A stretch of DNA of 33,410 nucleotides from Acidobacteriota bacterium (GTDB lineage Bacteria > Acidobacteriota > Blastocatellia > Pyrinomonadales > Pyrinomonadaceae), in contig JAIVJC010000010.1 in the NCBI GenBank assembly GCA_020200235.1, positions 1 to 33,410 on the forward strand, in the 5' to 3' direction. Shown here one piece after another: positions 14,834 to 23,323 of this stretch. The notes under the pieces are model-generated. The model saw only the letters and a program-made list of their open reading frames with translations. It was not told where the DNA came from and ran no database searches. The first letter of the stretch is position 1. Each line of letters begins with the position of its first letter. The position numbers and the translations under genes were made by a program.

Positions 14834-17107
14834 ATGTCCAACGAAATCCCCCTCCAACGTTCCCCCCACAGGCGCATCCTCGGGCGCGTCGCGCCCGATC
14901 TCTTCCTCGGTCGCTCGGACGCGCTCGCGGGGATCGCGAGCCTCGCCCCGCACGCCTCCGGTCCCCGCGGTCTGCTCGTGCTCGCCGCGCCCGCCGCCGG
15001 CGCGAGCGAGTTGCTGCGCCAGGCTTACGACAAATTCTTCCAGCAGCACGGGGCGGCTTCGCCGATCTACTTCCAGTGGTCGCGCAACGATCGCACGGTC
15101 GCGCTCGCCGCGCGCCGCTTCCTCCACACCTTCCTCGCCCAGCTCGTCGCGCACCGCCGCGACGACCCCTCGTTCGTCAACGCGCCGCCCCCGCTGCGTG
15201 ACCTGATCGACCTGGCAGACCCTTCCGACTACGAGTGGATCGAGCGCGTGGTCGAGGCGTTCGAGCGCGCGCGCGATCGCGCGGACGAGCGCGCCCTCGT
15301 CCACCTCTGCCTCTCCGCCCCGCAGCTCGCCGCCGCGCGCGGCGCCCGCTCGCTGATCCTCTTCGACGACGTTCACTCCGTCGATAAGCTGAAGGGCGAA
15401 GTCAACCTCGGCATCGAGATCGCGCAGGTCGCCGTCCACGCCGAAGTCCCCTTCGTCCTCTCGGGCTTGCGGCGCGGACTGCTCGACACGCTGAACGGCG
15501 GCGACTCGCCGACGCGCTTCGACAGCTTCACGACCATCAACCTCGAGACCCTCGCCGATCCGGACGCGCGCACGCTCGTCGATCGCCTCGCCTACGCGCG
15601 CCGCGTCACGCTCAACGAGCAGACGCGCGATCTCATCGCGCAGCAGTTCGACGGGAGCCCCTTCTACGTCTCGGCATTCATGCAGGCGGCGAAGCGCACG
15701 GGCGTCGAGCTGACGAGCTTTCTCAACTGCCAGAAGCTGTACGTTGACGAGCTGATGGGGGGGCGCGCCAACCGCCGCTTCAACGCGATCCTCGAAGAGA
15801 TCGCGCCCGTGCTGACGACGCGGCGCGCGCTCGTGCGCGTGCTCCACGACTCCGCCGTGAACGCGGGCGGCAAGTCGCCCGCTGAAGCCTGGCGCAGACG
15901 CCTGGAGCTTGAGCCCGAGCAGCTCTACCCGGTGATGAACGCGCTGCACACGCACGAGCTGGCGAGCTTCAACGCGACCTTCATGGAGATCAGCGCCAAC
16001 CCGGTCTGGCGCGACTACCTCAAGGCGAGCTACCGCCTTCAAGTCGCCGCCGAGCCGCGCGCGCTCGTCGTCGCCGAGACCCTGCTCGAAACCTTGAAGC
16101 GCGCGCCGCAGACGATGGCGCGCCACTACCGACGCGCGTCCGCCCTCGGCTTGCGCGAGCTGCTCGAGCGCTTCGACGCGCAGCGAGTTCCGGCGAGCCT
16201 GCTGCACAACGACCGCTTCAGCCGCGCCTACCGCGGCGCCGACACCGAAGAAGCGGGCGCGGGGCTCGACGCCGAGACCGATCTCATTCGCCTGCCGCAG
16301 GTCGTCCACGCGGCGAGCTGCGAGTCGTTCCACCTGGCGATGCGTCAGGTCTGCGACGAGGAGCGTTGCGCCGTCGCGCACGGCTTCGACGCGATGCCGT
16401 ACGCTGACGCCAACGAGATCGTCTGGATCGCCGCCGAGATCGAGGGCAAGATGGAGATCGGTCGCGCCTTAACCGAGGTCTGGTGCGACCGTCTGCCGCA
16501 GGTCGCGAACGCCTGCGGCTTCCGCCGCGTCCGCCTGTGGCTCGTCTCGCCGGAAGGCTTCACCGCCGAGGCCGCGGAACTGTTGAACGAGCGCGACGTC
16601 TTCTCGTCGAGCCGCAGGCAGTTAGAATTGTTGACCGCGCGCCTGAGCCCCGAGGGCTTGATCGGGGAGGGGGCTTCGCCGGAGCCGCCCGACGAGTTCG
16701 AGATGGTCATCCCGATGGGCGGCGACACGGAGCTGATCGCGGCGCACACGGTCGAGCAGATCGCGCGGCGTTTGAAGTTCATGCCCGAGGCGATCAACCA
16801 GATCAAGACGGCGCTCGTCGAGGCGTGCATCAACGCCTCCGAGCACTCCTTAAGCCCCGACCGAAAAATTTATCAGCGTTTCCGCGTCGAAAGTGATAGA
16901 TTAGTCGTCACAGTGTCGAGCCGCGGCGTCCGCATCCCGACGGCGGCGCAGCAAGGTCAGAACTCGAACGGGCACGACCCCGTAGGCGAGAGCGCCGGGC
17001 GTCGCGGGTGGGGGCTGAAACTCATCCGCACGCTGATGGACGAGGTCGAGTTCGAGCGCGTGGACGACGGCACGCGGCTGCGGATGACGAAATTCCTACC
17101 CCGTTAG
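14834..17107 (+). CDS. Large protein: AAA/STAND-like ATPase region fused to an RsbW-like HATPase domain
   Basis: 757 residues from ATG 14834, two nucleotides after the GGDEF stop. Residues about 20-330 look like an AAA/STAND-type ATPase: FLGRSDALAGI, a glycine-poor Walker A position (AAPAAGASEL, 51-60, lacking the invariant Lys), and Walker B-like SLILFDDVHS with Asp178-Asp179. Residues about 525-600 (IVWIAAEIEGKMEIGRA then VRLWLVSPEGFT) faintly recall a PD-(D/E)xK fold. The C-terminal 120 residues match anti-sigma serine kinases: N-box EACINASEHS near 662-671 and G-box GRRGWGLKLIRTLMDEV near 722-738. Such domains phosphorylate a STAS antagonist, and the next gene is one. The whole-protein role is unknown. 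Confidence 0.72.
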   Translation: MSNEIPLQRSPHRRILGRVAPDLFLGRSDALAGIASLAPHASGPRGLLVLAAPAAGASELLRQAYDKFFQQHGAASPIYFQWSRNDRTVALAARRFLHTFLAQLVAHRRDDPSFVNAPPPLRDLIDLADPSDYEWIERVVEAFERARDRADERALVHLCLSAPQLAAARGARSLILFDDVHSVDKLKGEVNLGIEIAQVAVHAEVPFVLSGLRRGLLDTLNGGDSPTRFDSFTTINLETLADPDARTLVDRLAYARRVTLNEQTRDLIAQQFDGSPFYVSAFMQAAKRTGVELTSFLNCQKLYVDELMGGRANRRFNAILEEIAPVLTTRRALVRVLHDSAVNAGGKSPAEAWRRRLELEPEQLYPVMNALHTHELASFNATFMEISANPVWRDYLKASYRLQVAAEPRALVVAETLLETLKRAPQTMARHYRRASALGLRELLERFDAQRVPASLLHNDRFSRAYRGADTEEAGAGLDAETDLIRLPQVVHAASCESFHLAMRQVCDEERCAVAHGFDAMPYADANEIVWIAAEIEGKMEIGRALTEVWCDRLPQVANACGFRRVRLWLVSPEGFTAEAAELLNERDVFSSSRRQLELLTARLSPEGLIGEGASPEPPDEFEMVIPMGGDTELIAAHTVEQIARRLKFMPEAINQIKTALVEACINASEHSLSPDRKIYQRFRVESDRLVVTVSSRGVRIPTAAQQGQNSNGHDPVGESAGRRGWGLKLIRTLMDEVEFERVDDGTRLRMTKFLPR

Positions 17108-17121
17108 AAGGGTCGCACGGG

Positions 17122-17517
17122 ATGACGGATCAAGCTGGCGAACAGCCGGTGCGCTCGGAGCGCGCGGGCGATGTCGCCGTCGTTTACGCGGGCGAATACC
17201 TGAACAAGCTGAGCGGCGAGCGCGTCGAGCGCGAGTGCCGCCGACGGCTCGAAGAAGGGTGCCGCGCGCTCGTCCTCGACTTCCGCCAGACCGGGATGGT
17301 CAACAGCATCGGCGTCTCGATCCTGCTCGGCGTGATCGACGCCGCCGAGCGCGCCGGGGCTTCGGTCGTCTTCTCCGCCGTCCAACACCAAGCCGCGCAG
17401 GTCTTCGAGATGCTGGGGCTGACGCGCCACGTCCGCATCGCGAAGAACAGGACGGACGCGCTCGCACAGATCGCCAACTCCGCCGCCGTCGGCGTCGCGC
17501 CGAACAAGACGAAGTAA
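17122..17517 (+). CDS. STAS-domain anti-sigma factor antagonist (RsbV/SpoIIAA-like)
   Basis: 131 residues from ATG 17122, with AGAAGG about 10 nt upstream. Single STAS domain: VAVVYAGEYLNKLSGERVE, LVLDFRQTGMVNSIGVSILLG, then helix GVIDAAERAGASVVFSAVQH and FEMLGLTRHVRIAKNRTDAL. The phosphorylated serine of this family corresponds to Ser62, in NS rather than the usual DS. Position directly after the RsbW-like kinase domain (14-nt gap) suggests they are a partner-switch pair. No sigma factor gene is in the window. Confidence 0.88.
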   Translation: MTDQAGEQPVRSERAGDVAVVYAGEYLNKLSGERVERECRRRLEEGCRALVLDFRQTGMVNSIGVSILLGVIDAAERAGASVVFSAVQHQAAQVFEMLGLTRHVRIAKNRTDALAQIANSAAVGVAPNKTK

Positions 17518-17520
17518 ACG

Positions 17521-18774
17521 ATGCCCACCGCCGAAACCGCCAAGCTGATCCACGCCTTCGCCGCGCTCGCAGACCTCGGCGAGGAGATCGCCGCCACGCG
17601 CGACTTCGATCAGATGGTGCGCTCGACGCTCCACGTCGTCCTCGGCGCGCTCGGCATCCGCCGCGGCGCGGTCGCCGAGTGCGACGCCGCGGCGGGCGAG
17701 CTGCGGTTCGTCGCCGCCTGGGGCATGGGCGACGACGCGCCCGCGAGTCTCTCTTTCGATCCCCGGCTCCTCGAAGAATCCCTGCGCGACTCCGCCGATC
17801 CGGCACACTTCTTCGAGCGCCATTTGAAGTCGAATTTCCGCGCCGAGCTCGAGCGTCTGAAAGTCGGCTTGGTGGTGCCGCTCGTCGTCCACGGCGAGCT
17901 GGTCGGCGCGATCATGCTCGGCGGGAAGGCGACCGAGGAGGCATTCACCCCGGAGGAGAGGGAAGTCGTCGCCACGATGGCGCGGCACATCGGCGTCGGC
18001 ATCTACAACCACCGGCTGCTGAGGGAGGTCGAGCGGCGCGCGCAGGAGAACCGGAAGCTGTACGAAGACCTGCGCGCCGTCTACCGCAACACCGTGCGCG
18101 CCTTCGCCATCGCCATCGACTGCAAGGACAAGTACACGCAGGGCCACTCGGAGCGCGTCGGCAAGTACACAGAGATCATCGCGCGCGAGCTGGGCTGGGG
18201 CGAGGAGGAGGTCGACGACATCGCCATCGGCGGCTACCTGCACGACGTGGGGAAGCTCATCGTCGACCGCGACATCATCAACGCGCCTTACAAGATCGAC
18301 GCCAAGCAGTCGTCCGAGCTGAACCGCCACCCGGCGGCCGGGTTCGAAATCCTTTCGCCTCTCCACCAGATCGACGACGTGATCCCGACCGTCGCGCGCT
18401 ACCACCACGAGCGCATCGACGGGCGCGGCTACCCCGAAGGTCTCACCGGCGAGCAGATCCCGCTCTGCGCCAAGATCGTCTCCGCCGCCGACGCCTTCGA
18501 CGCGATGACGACCGACCGCACCTACAAGCGGCGCAAAGAGTTCCCCGAGGTGGTCGAAGACTTCCGCAAGACCACCGGCAAGCAGTTCGCGCCCGAAGTC
18601 GTCGTCGCCCTCTTCAGCGCGATCCTCAAGGAGGTTGACGGCGAGACGCGCGAGCGCAGGTTCGCGCGCCTGCTCGGCAGGGACTACCTCCAGCCCGACC
18701 TGTACCGGCCGCTCATCGTCGAGCTGCTCGCGGAGTTGGGGCAGGGCGAGCGCGCCGCGGCCGAGACAGCTTAA
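17521..18774 (+). CDS. GAF-HD-GYP cyclic di-GMP phosphodiesterase
   Basis: 417 residues, starting 3 nt after the STAS stop. Residues about 12-165 form a GAF sensor domain. Residues about 185-390 are an HD-GYP domain: HSERVGKYTEIIAREL, HDVGK at 241-245, HPAAGFEIL, HHERIDGRGYP (295-305) and AKIVSAADAFDAMTTDRTYK. The metal-ligand His/Asp and the GYP motif are intact, so it is expected to hydrolyse c-di-GMP, in opposition to the GGDEF protein of the same operon. No transmembrane segment, so cytoplasmic. Converges on the ferredoxin gene. Confidence 0.92.
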   Translation: MPTAETAKLIHAFAALADLGEEIAATRDFDQMVRSTLHVVLGALGIRRGAVAECDAAAGELRFVAAWGMGDDAPASLSFDPRLLEESLRDSADPAHFFERHLKSNFRAELERLKVGLVVPLVVHGELVGAIMLGGKATEEAFTPEEREVVATMARHIGVGIYNHRLLREVERRAQENRKLYEDLRAVYRNTVRAFAIAIDCKDKYTQGHSERVGKYTEIIARELGWGEEEVDDIAIGGYLHDVGKLIVDRDIINAPYKIDAKQSSELNRHPAAGFEILSPLHQIDDVIPTVARYHHERIDGRGYPEGLTGEQIPLCAKIVSAADAFDAMTTDRTYKRRKEFPEVVEDFRKTTGKQFAPEVVVALFSAILKEVDGETRERRFARLLGRDYLQPDLYRPLIVELLAELGQGERAAAETA

Positions 18775-18798
18775 ACTTTTAACAGTTTGTTCGGGGTG

Positions 18799-18833
18799 AA
18801 AAAAGCGCCGCCGTGACGTTTGTCAGGCGGCGC
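18799..18833 (-). terminator. Rho-independent terminator of the ferredoxin/kinase cluster
   Basis: On the minus strand: stem GCGCCGCC/GGCGGCGC (8 bp) extended by TGAC/GTCA with one bulged base and a 4-nt loop, followed by six T (18804 to 18799). It lies between convergent genes. In the plus direction the same stem has only a weak T-run. Confidence 0.9.
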
Positions 18834-18859
18834 GACTACTTTCGAGTGGGGGGCGCGCT

Positions 18860-19159
18860 TCACTTCGGCTGTGGTCCCGTGCAGCCGGGCGCGTAGAGCG
18901 CCTCTTTCTTGAGGCTGATGATGGGGTGCTCGGCGGCTTCGGCGTTGAGGGCGAGCCATTCGCTGTACTGTTCGGGCAGGGTCGCCTCCGAGAAGATCGC
19001 CTCGACGGGGCATTCGGGCACGCAGGCGTCGCAGTCGATGCAGGTCTCGGGGTTGATGTAGAGGCGGTCGGGCAGCTCGTGGAAAGCCTCCACGGGGCAG
19101 ACCGCGGCGCAGTCCGTGTACTTGCAGTCCACGCACATCTCCGTCACGACGTAGGTCAT
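18860..19159 (-). CDS. fdxA: 7Fe-type (3Fe-4S/4Fe-4S) ferredoxin
   Basis: 99 residues from the second ATG. The N-terminus MTYVVTEMCVDCKYTDCAAV is the FdxA signature. First cluster: C-x2-C-x4-C-x3-CP, with no fourth Cys in the usual spacing of a 4Fe site, typical for a 3Fe-4S cluster; second: CIDCDACVPECP, a 4Fe-4S motif. Low-potential electron carrier in the cytoplasm. GGAG at 19167-19170 lies 7 nt from ATG 19159 and 4 nt from the ATG at 19162, so the second ATG is preferred. It follows the FhaA-like gene by 48 nt in the same direction; no functional link with the kinase cluster is known. Confidence 0.92.
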   Translation of the reverse strand: MTYVVTEMCVDCKYTDCAAVCPVEAFHELPDRLYINPETCIDCDACVPECPVEAIFSEATLPEQYSEWLALNAEAAEHPIISLKKEALYAPGCTGPQPK

Positions 19160-19207
19160 CATCCGTCTCCGTATAAGTTTGGGGATTAACTCACGACGAA
19201 AACTGTT

Positions 19208-20080
19208 TCACCGAGGCTGTATCCGCAGGGTGAAACTGCAAATCTCGATCTTGTCGTCGGGTACGACCTCGACCGCCTCCTCGCGCGGAATCTCGCGACC
19301 GCCGACGAGGGTCGGGTTGCGCCCGTTGGCCTTCAGCCAGTACTTGCCGCTGCCGTCGCGCGCCAGCGTGGCGTGGACGCGGCTCACCTCCGGGTCGCCC
19401 TTGATCGGCAGATCGACCGCGACCGTCTTTGACCCGCGCCCGATGGTGATGTCGGACTTCGCGATGGGGACGACGGACTGGCGCACGCCGCCGCGCCACA
19501 CCTCGACCGCGTAGAGCGCCTCGGGGCGCGCGCTGACGCGCGTCACGTCCGACTCGCCTTCGTCGTCGCCGCCGCCGCCTCCTCCGCCCGCGTCGCCCTG
19601 CAGCGCGAGGTCTGGCGTCGTCGTCGCGCCGACTTCCTGCGGGCGAGCCGTGACCATCGTGTGCCCGCTCTCGCTCGCGTCCCAGACGGGCTGGACGCGG
19701 AACTCGCCCTTGTTGAGCGTGCCGTCAACCCGCAGCTCGACGGCGAACTGCTTGGTCGCGAGCTGGGTGGCGCCGGAGATTTCGCGCGCTCGCTCGGAGA
19801 GGACGTGGAAGAGCCCCTGTTCGAGCCCGCGCCGCTTCTCGCCCTGCCAGTCCTTGTCGTCCTCGTTAGACAAATAGACGATGTATTCGGGCGGGATGTA
19901 TGTGGGTCCGCCCGGCGGCGTGAACATCTCGCGCTGCATCACGCCCTCGATCTCCCGCGCCACCTTGACCAGAAATTCTTCCCAGACCCTGCGCGGCCGC
20001 GACTGCTCGTCCACGCTGGCGAGCGGGTCTTCGTCGATCTCGCCGTCGATCCACTTCCGTATGGAATCCAGTATGCTCAC
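19208..20080 (-). CDS. FhaA-like protein: DUF3662-type N-terminus and C-terminal FHA domain
   Basis: 290 residues with a GTG start; GAGGAG lies 10 nt upstream. Residues about 30-135 (REIEGVMQREMFTPP, YIPPEYIVYLSN, FAVELRVDGTLNKGEFRVQP) fit the N-terminal domain of mycobacterial FhaA. A glycine/aspartate linker follows (a run of seven Gly). Residues about 205-290 are FHA: ITIGRGSKT, PEVSRVHATL and NGRNPTLVGG. FHA domains bind phosphothreonine, so the neighbouring kinase is the probable partner. Preceded by the kinase gene after 31 nt. Confidence 0.85.
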   Translation of the reverse strand: MSILDSIRKWIDGEIDEDPLASVDEQSRPRRVWEEFLVKVAREIEGVMQREMFTPPGGPTYIPPEYIVYLSNEDDKDWQGEKRRGLEQGLFHVLSERAREISGATQLATKQFAVELRVDGTLNKGEFRVQPVWDASESGHTMVTARPQEVGATTTPDLALQGDAGGGGGGGDDEGESDVTRVSARPEALYAVEVWRGGVRQSVVPIAKSDITIGRGSKTVAVDLPIKGDPEVSRVHATLARDGSGKYWLKANGRNPTLVGGREIPREEAVEVVPDDKIEICSFTLRIQPR

Positions 20081-20111
20081 TTCGCTTTGACTCCTCGCTT
20101 TTGACGACAGC

Positions 20112-21722
20112 TTAGCGCAACTTCGTCCCGTCTAGCCAACCCCGATCAGCGCCTTCCGCCTCGCCGCGCTGCGCGCCGCGCAGGACGACATCCACCTCGA
20201 CCCAGTTACCGTTCACCTGCCTGATGCGCACGCGCGATCCCACCTCGACCATCCCGATCTTCTCGAACCTCGTGCCCGGTCCCTCGCGCAGGTTCACGTC
20301 CGTCGTCGTCGCCATCTCGCGCCCGACTTGCAGGCTCGGCTCGGCGGGCGCGGTGTTGCCGCCGCCTCCGCCCGCCGCCGCCTGCGCCGCGGGCGAGCGC
20401 TGCCGCGTGTGGAAGGAGTAGTAGATGCCGAGCAACATGATCGCGAAGCCGGCGATGAGCAGGAGGACGACGATCCAACGCCGCGCGTGATCCTTGAAGA
20501 TCGCGCCGCGCCCGCCCGCGGGATGCTCGACCTCCGCGCGCCGCTGCACTTGCTTCGCGTCGGCGGCGCGCGCGGCGGGCGGCTCGGCGGAGCGCGACTG
20601 CGGCAACTGTCTCCCCTCACGCTGCGCGGGCGGCGGCGCGACTTCGACGGGCACGACGATGCGCGGTCGCGCCGCGCCGTGCGAGGCGCCGGTCTGCGAG
20701 CGCGCCGCCTGCGGCTCGAACTTCGCGGGCGAAGGCTCGGGCGGCAGCTCCGCCGCGCGCCCGCGCGCGGCGAGGACTTGCGAGAGCGGCCGCGTCTCCT
20801 CGGAGGCGGGGAGCTGCGAGAGCAGTTGCGTCTTCGGCATCATCGCCTCGCTCAACTCGTCCCAGAAGTCTCTCACCGACTGGTAGCGGCGCGCGGGCGC
20901 CGCCTCGGTCGCGCGCCGCATGACGCGCAGCACGTGCGTCGCCCACGGCTGCGAGGCGATCGACTCCGGCAGGTCGGCGATGGGCTTCTGCGAGAAGCGG
21001 CGCGGGGCTTCGCCCGTGAGCATCGTGTAGGCGGTCTTCGCGAGCGAGTAGACGTCAGCCGCCGGCGTGAGCACGCGCGAGGAGCTGTCGCCGAAGCCGG
21101 GATCGAGCGGACCCGTCTGCAACAGCGGGTGGTGCTCCGGCGCGGCGTAAACGTCCGTGCCGACGCGCGTGATGCCGCCTTCCGAAGCTTCGAGCTTCGC
21201 GACGCCGAAGTCGGCGATCTTGACGACCTGCCTGTCCGCCGTGAAGAGCAGGTTCTGCGGCTTGATGTCGCGGTGGATGACGCCGCTGTCGTGCGCGTGC
21301 TGGAGACCGCCGCAGACCTGTTCGAGGTAGAAGAGGGCGCGATCGATCGGGAGCGCGTTGTGGCGGCAGAGATCGGCCATCGTCCCGCCGGGGAGGTATT
21401 CGAGGACGAGGTAGTGGAACGTCTGTCCGGCGAGGTCGATGGCGGTGCCGTGCCCGAGCCGGTTGATGACGTTCGGGTGGCGCACGCGGTCGAGCGCGAC
21501 AGCCTCGTTGCGGAAATTCTCGATGAGCGTGCGTTCGAGCTCCAGATCGATAGAGCCCTGCAGGAAGATGTTGAGCGCCTTGATGACGACCGTCTGCGGG
21601 GAGCCGGGCTTCGCCGCCGTGTCGCGCGCGAGGAAGACTTCGGCGTAGCTGCCGCGCCCGAGGCATTCGAGCACCTCGTAGCGTCCGTCGAGCCTGCACT
21701 GCTGAAGTTTAAGTTCGCTCAT
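20112..21722 (-). CDS. Transmembrane Ser/Thr protein kinase with extracellular SH3-like domain
   Basis: 536 residues from ATG 21722, where GAAGG lies 8 nt upstream; a start 30 nt earlier is less likely. Kinase domain about 15-290: glycine loop GRGSYAEVF, Lys48 (VVIKAL), Glu73, HRDIKPQNLL at 150-159, DFG 171-173, APE 194-196, all intact, with Thr in the activation loop. A proline- and alanine-rich linker leads to one membrane helix (RRWIVVLLLIAGFAIMLLGI). Outside is a bacterial SH3 domain (VNLREGPGTRFEKIGMVEVG, WLDGTKLR at the end), instead of the PASTA repeats of actinobacterial and Firmicute homologues. Likely senses the wall; acts with the PP2C phosphatase upstream. Confidence 0.93.
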   Translation of the reverse strand: MSELKLQQCRLDGRYEVLECLGRGSYAEVFLARDTAAKPGSPQTVVIKALNIFLQGSIDLELERTLIENFRNEAVALDRVRHPNVINRLGHGTAIDLAGQTFHYLVLEYLPGGTMADLCRHNALPIDRALFYLEQVCGGLQHAHDSGVIHRDIKPQNLLFTADRQVVKIADFGVAKLEASEGGITRVGTDVYAAPEHHPLLQTGPLDPGFGDSSSRVLTPAADVYSLAKTAYTMLTGEAPRRFSQKPIADLPESIASQPWATHVLRVMRRATEAAPARRYQSVRDFWDELSEAMMPKTQLLSQLPASEETRPLSQVLAARGRAAELPPEPSPAKFEPQAARSQTGASHGAARPRIVVPVEVAPPPAQREGRQLPQSRSAEPPAARAADAKQVQRRAEVEHPAGGRGAIFKDHARRWIVVLLLIAGFAIMLLGIYYSFHTRQRSPAAQAAAGGGGGNTAPAEPSLQVGREMATTTDVNLREGPGTRFEKIGMVEVGSRVRIRQVNGNWVEVDVVLRGAQRGEAEGADRGWLDGTKLR

Positions 21723-21766
21723 CTCACGCGCCTTCGATCCGCGCCCCCGCACTTAGATGCAAACGG

Positions 21767-23323
21767 CTACCGCGACGGCGACGCGGAAGCGAGGGGCGAC
21801 GCCGTCGCGCCGGGCGCGACGGTCGCGAGCGGCGACGCGCCCGCGGGCGCGCTCTCGATGACGGAGCCGAGCGACTCGGTCGCCTCGCGCATCGCGGCCC
21901 CGTCGCCACCCTTGAGCGCGGCGGCGGCGAGCGCGAGACGCGTATCGACGGCGAGGGCGTCGCGCGACGACGCAATCGCCCCCATCTTCTGCTCGGCGAG
22001 TTTGAGCGCGACGAGCGCGTCCTGGTTCCTGCCCGAGAGCAGCAGCGCGCGACCGTAGAGGGAGAGGAAGACTGGATCGGTCGAGTCGAGGGGCTTGCCG
22101 CCGTTCTCGCCGGCCATCCGGCTCGCCTCCGCCGCGGGCGCGGAGTCGACCTGCCGGCGCAGCGATTCGTAGATCGCGCCGCCCGGCGTGGGTGTCGGCG
22201 CGGGCGTCGAGATCGTCAGCGCGTCAGCCTGAGCAGCCTTCTCCTGCTGGTAGCGCAGCCCGCCGTAGAAAGCCGCCGCGCCGACGACGAGGAGCAGCAG
22301 GATCGTGCCGAGCCACCCGCCCGCGCGACCCGTGGGGCTCGGCTCGGTGTCGACCCGACGGGTCTCGACGGTGTCAGCCTCGCGTATCTCGCCCGAGACG
22401 CGCGACTTCACCGGCGCGGCGTTCTCGCTCCGCGGGTTCGGCGCGTCGAAGGGTCTCGTCAGGTTGGACGCGGCGACGGCGCTCACCGCCGCGCCTTCCG
22501 CCTTCGCGTCGCGCTCCGTGATGAGCGTCACGTCGTCGTCGCCCTCGCCCCGCGCGTGTGGGCGCGCCGCGCGGGCGCCGGAGCGGACGACGACCGCCGT
22601 CAGATTATCCTCCGCGCCGCGCTCGAAGCAGCGACGCTTCATCTCCTCGCACGCGCCGGCGAGCGACTCGTCGTCGCGCAGCAGCGCGCTCAGCTCCGCG
22701 TCCGAGAGGTGGCGCGTGATGCCGTCGGAGCAGAGGAGGAAGATCGAGCCGTCTTCGAAGTCGAAGGTCTTGAGATCGACTTCGACGGAAGCCTCCGCGC
22801 CGAGCGCGCGGCTGATGACGTTGCGGCTCGGGTGCGTCGCCGCCTGCTCCGCCGTCATGCGACCGGCACGCACCTCCTCTTCGACGACGGAGTGATCGTC
22901 GGTCTCGCGGTGCAGCCTGCCGGCGGGGTCGAGTCGGTAGAGGCGCGAGTCGCCGACGTGGCCGACGGTGGCGCGGTTGCCGTCGAGATGGAGCACGACG
23001 ACCGTCGTCGCCATCGAGGCGAGGTCTTTCTGCTCGCGCGACATCTGGTGGATCGACGCGTTGGCTCGCTGGATGGCGATCTCCATCAAGTCCTCGGCGT
23101 CGTCGCCCGCCTTGTGGTGCCGGAATGCCTCGTCGAGCACTTCGACCGCCGTCTTCGAGGCGACCTCGCCCGCGTTCGCGCCGCCCACGCCGTCGGCGAC
23201 GACGAAGATGCGCCGCTCGGCGTCGAGCAGGAAGGAGTCTTCGTTGTGCGGTCGCTTCTCATTCAGACCGCGATCCGAGACCGAGGCGGTCTCCAGGATC
23301 GGCTGTGACGATGGTTCGCTCAT
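21767..23323 (-). CDS. PP2C-family Ser/Thr protein phosphatase with membrane anchor
   Basis: 518 residues. Catalytic domain about 10-245 with the metal-binding motifs RPHNEDSFLL, VADGVGGANAGEVAS, ASMATTVVVL, GHVGDSRLYRL, LLCSDGITRHLSD and EDNLTAVVVR. A polar linker, then a membrane helix (GTILLLLVVGAAAFYGGL, about residue 340), and a C-terminal extracytoplasmic region of roughly 150 residues with no recognised domain, ending in Ala/Ser/Pro repeats. Stands-in for PstP: it should remove phosphate from the kinase and its targets. ATG overlaps the RodA/FtsW stop by 4 nt (ATGA), so translation is coupled. Confidence 0.93.
   Translation of the reverse strand: MSEPSSQPILETASVSDRGLNEKRPHNEDSFLLDAERRIFVVADGVGGANAGEVASKTAVEVLDEAFRHHKAGDDAEDLMEIAIQRANASIHQMSREQKDLASMATTVVVLHLDGNRATVGHVGDSRLYRLDPAGRLHRETDDHSVVEEEVRAGRMTAEQAATHPSRNVISRALGAEASVEVDLKTFDFEDGSIFLLCSDGITRHLSDAELSALLRDDESLAGACEEMKRRCFERGAEDNLTAVVVRSGARAARPHARGEGDDDVTLITERDAKAEGAAVSAVAASNLTRPFDAPNPRSENAAPVKSRVSGEIREADTVETRRVDTEPSPTGRAGGWLGTILLLLVVGAAAFYGGLRYQQEKAAQADALTISTPAPTPTPGGAIYESLRRQVDSAPAAEASRMAGENGGKPLDSTDPVFLSLYGRALLLSGRNQDALVALKLAEQKMGAIASSRDALAVDTRLALAAAALKGGDGAAMREATESLGSVIESAPAGASPLATVAPGATASPLASASPSR

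Noticed and set aside
14756-16381. Long minus-strand frame opposite the ATPase-RsbW gene
   Set aside because: Mirror of high-GC codon bias; no recognisable domain and no ribosome-binding site.
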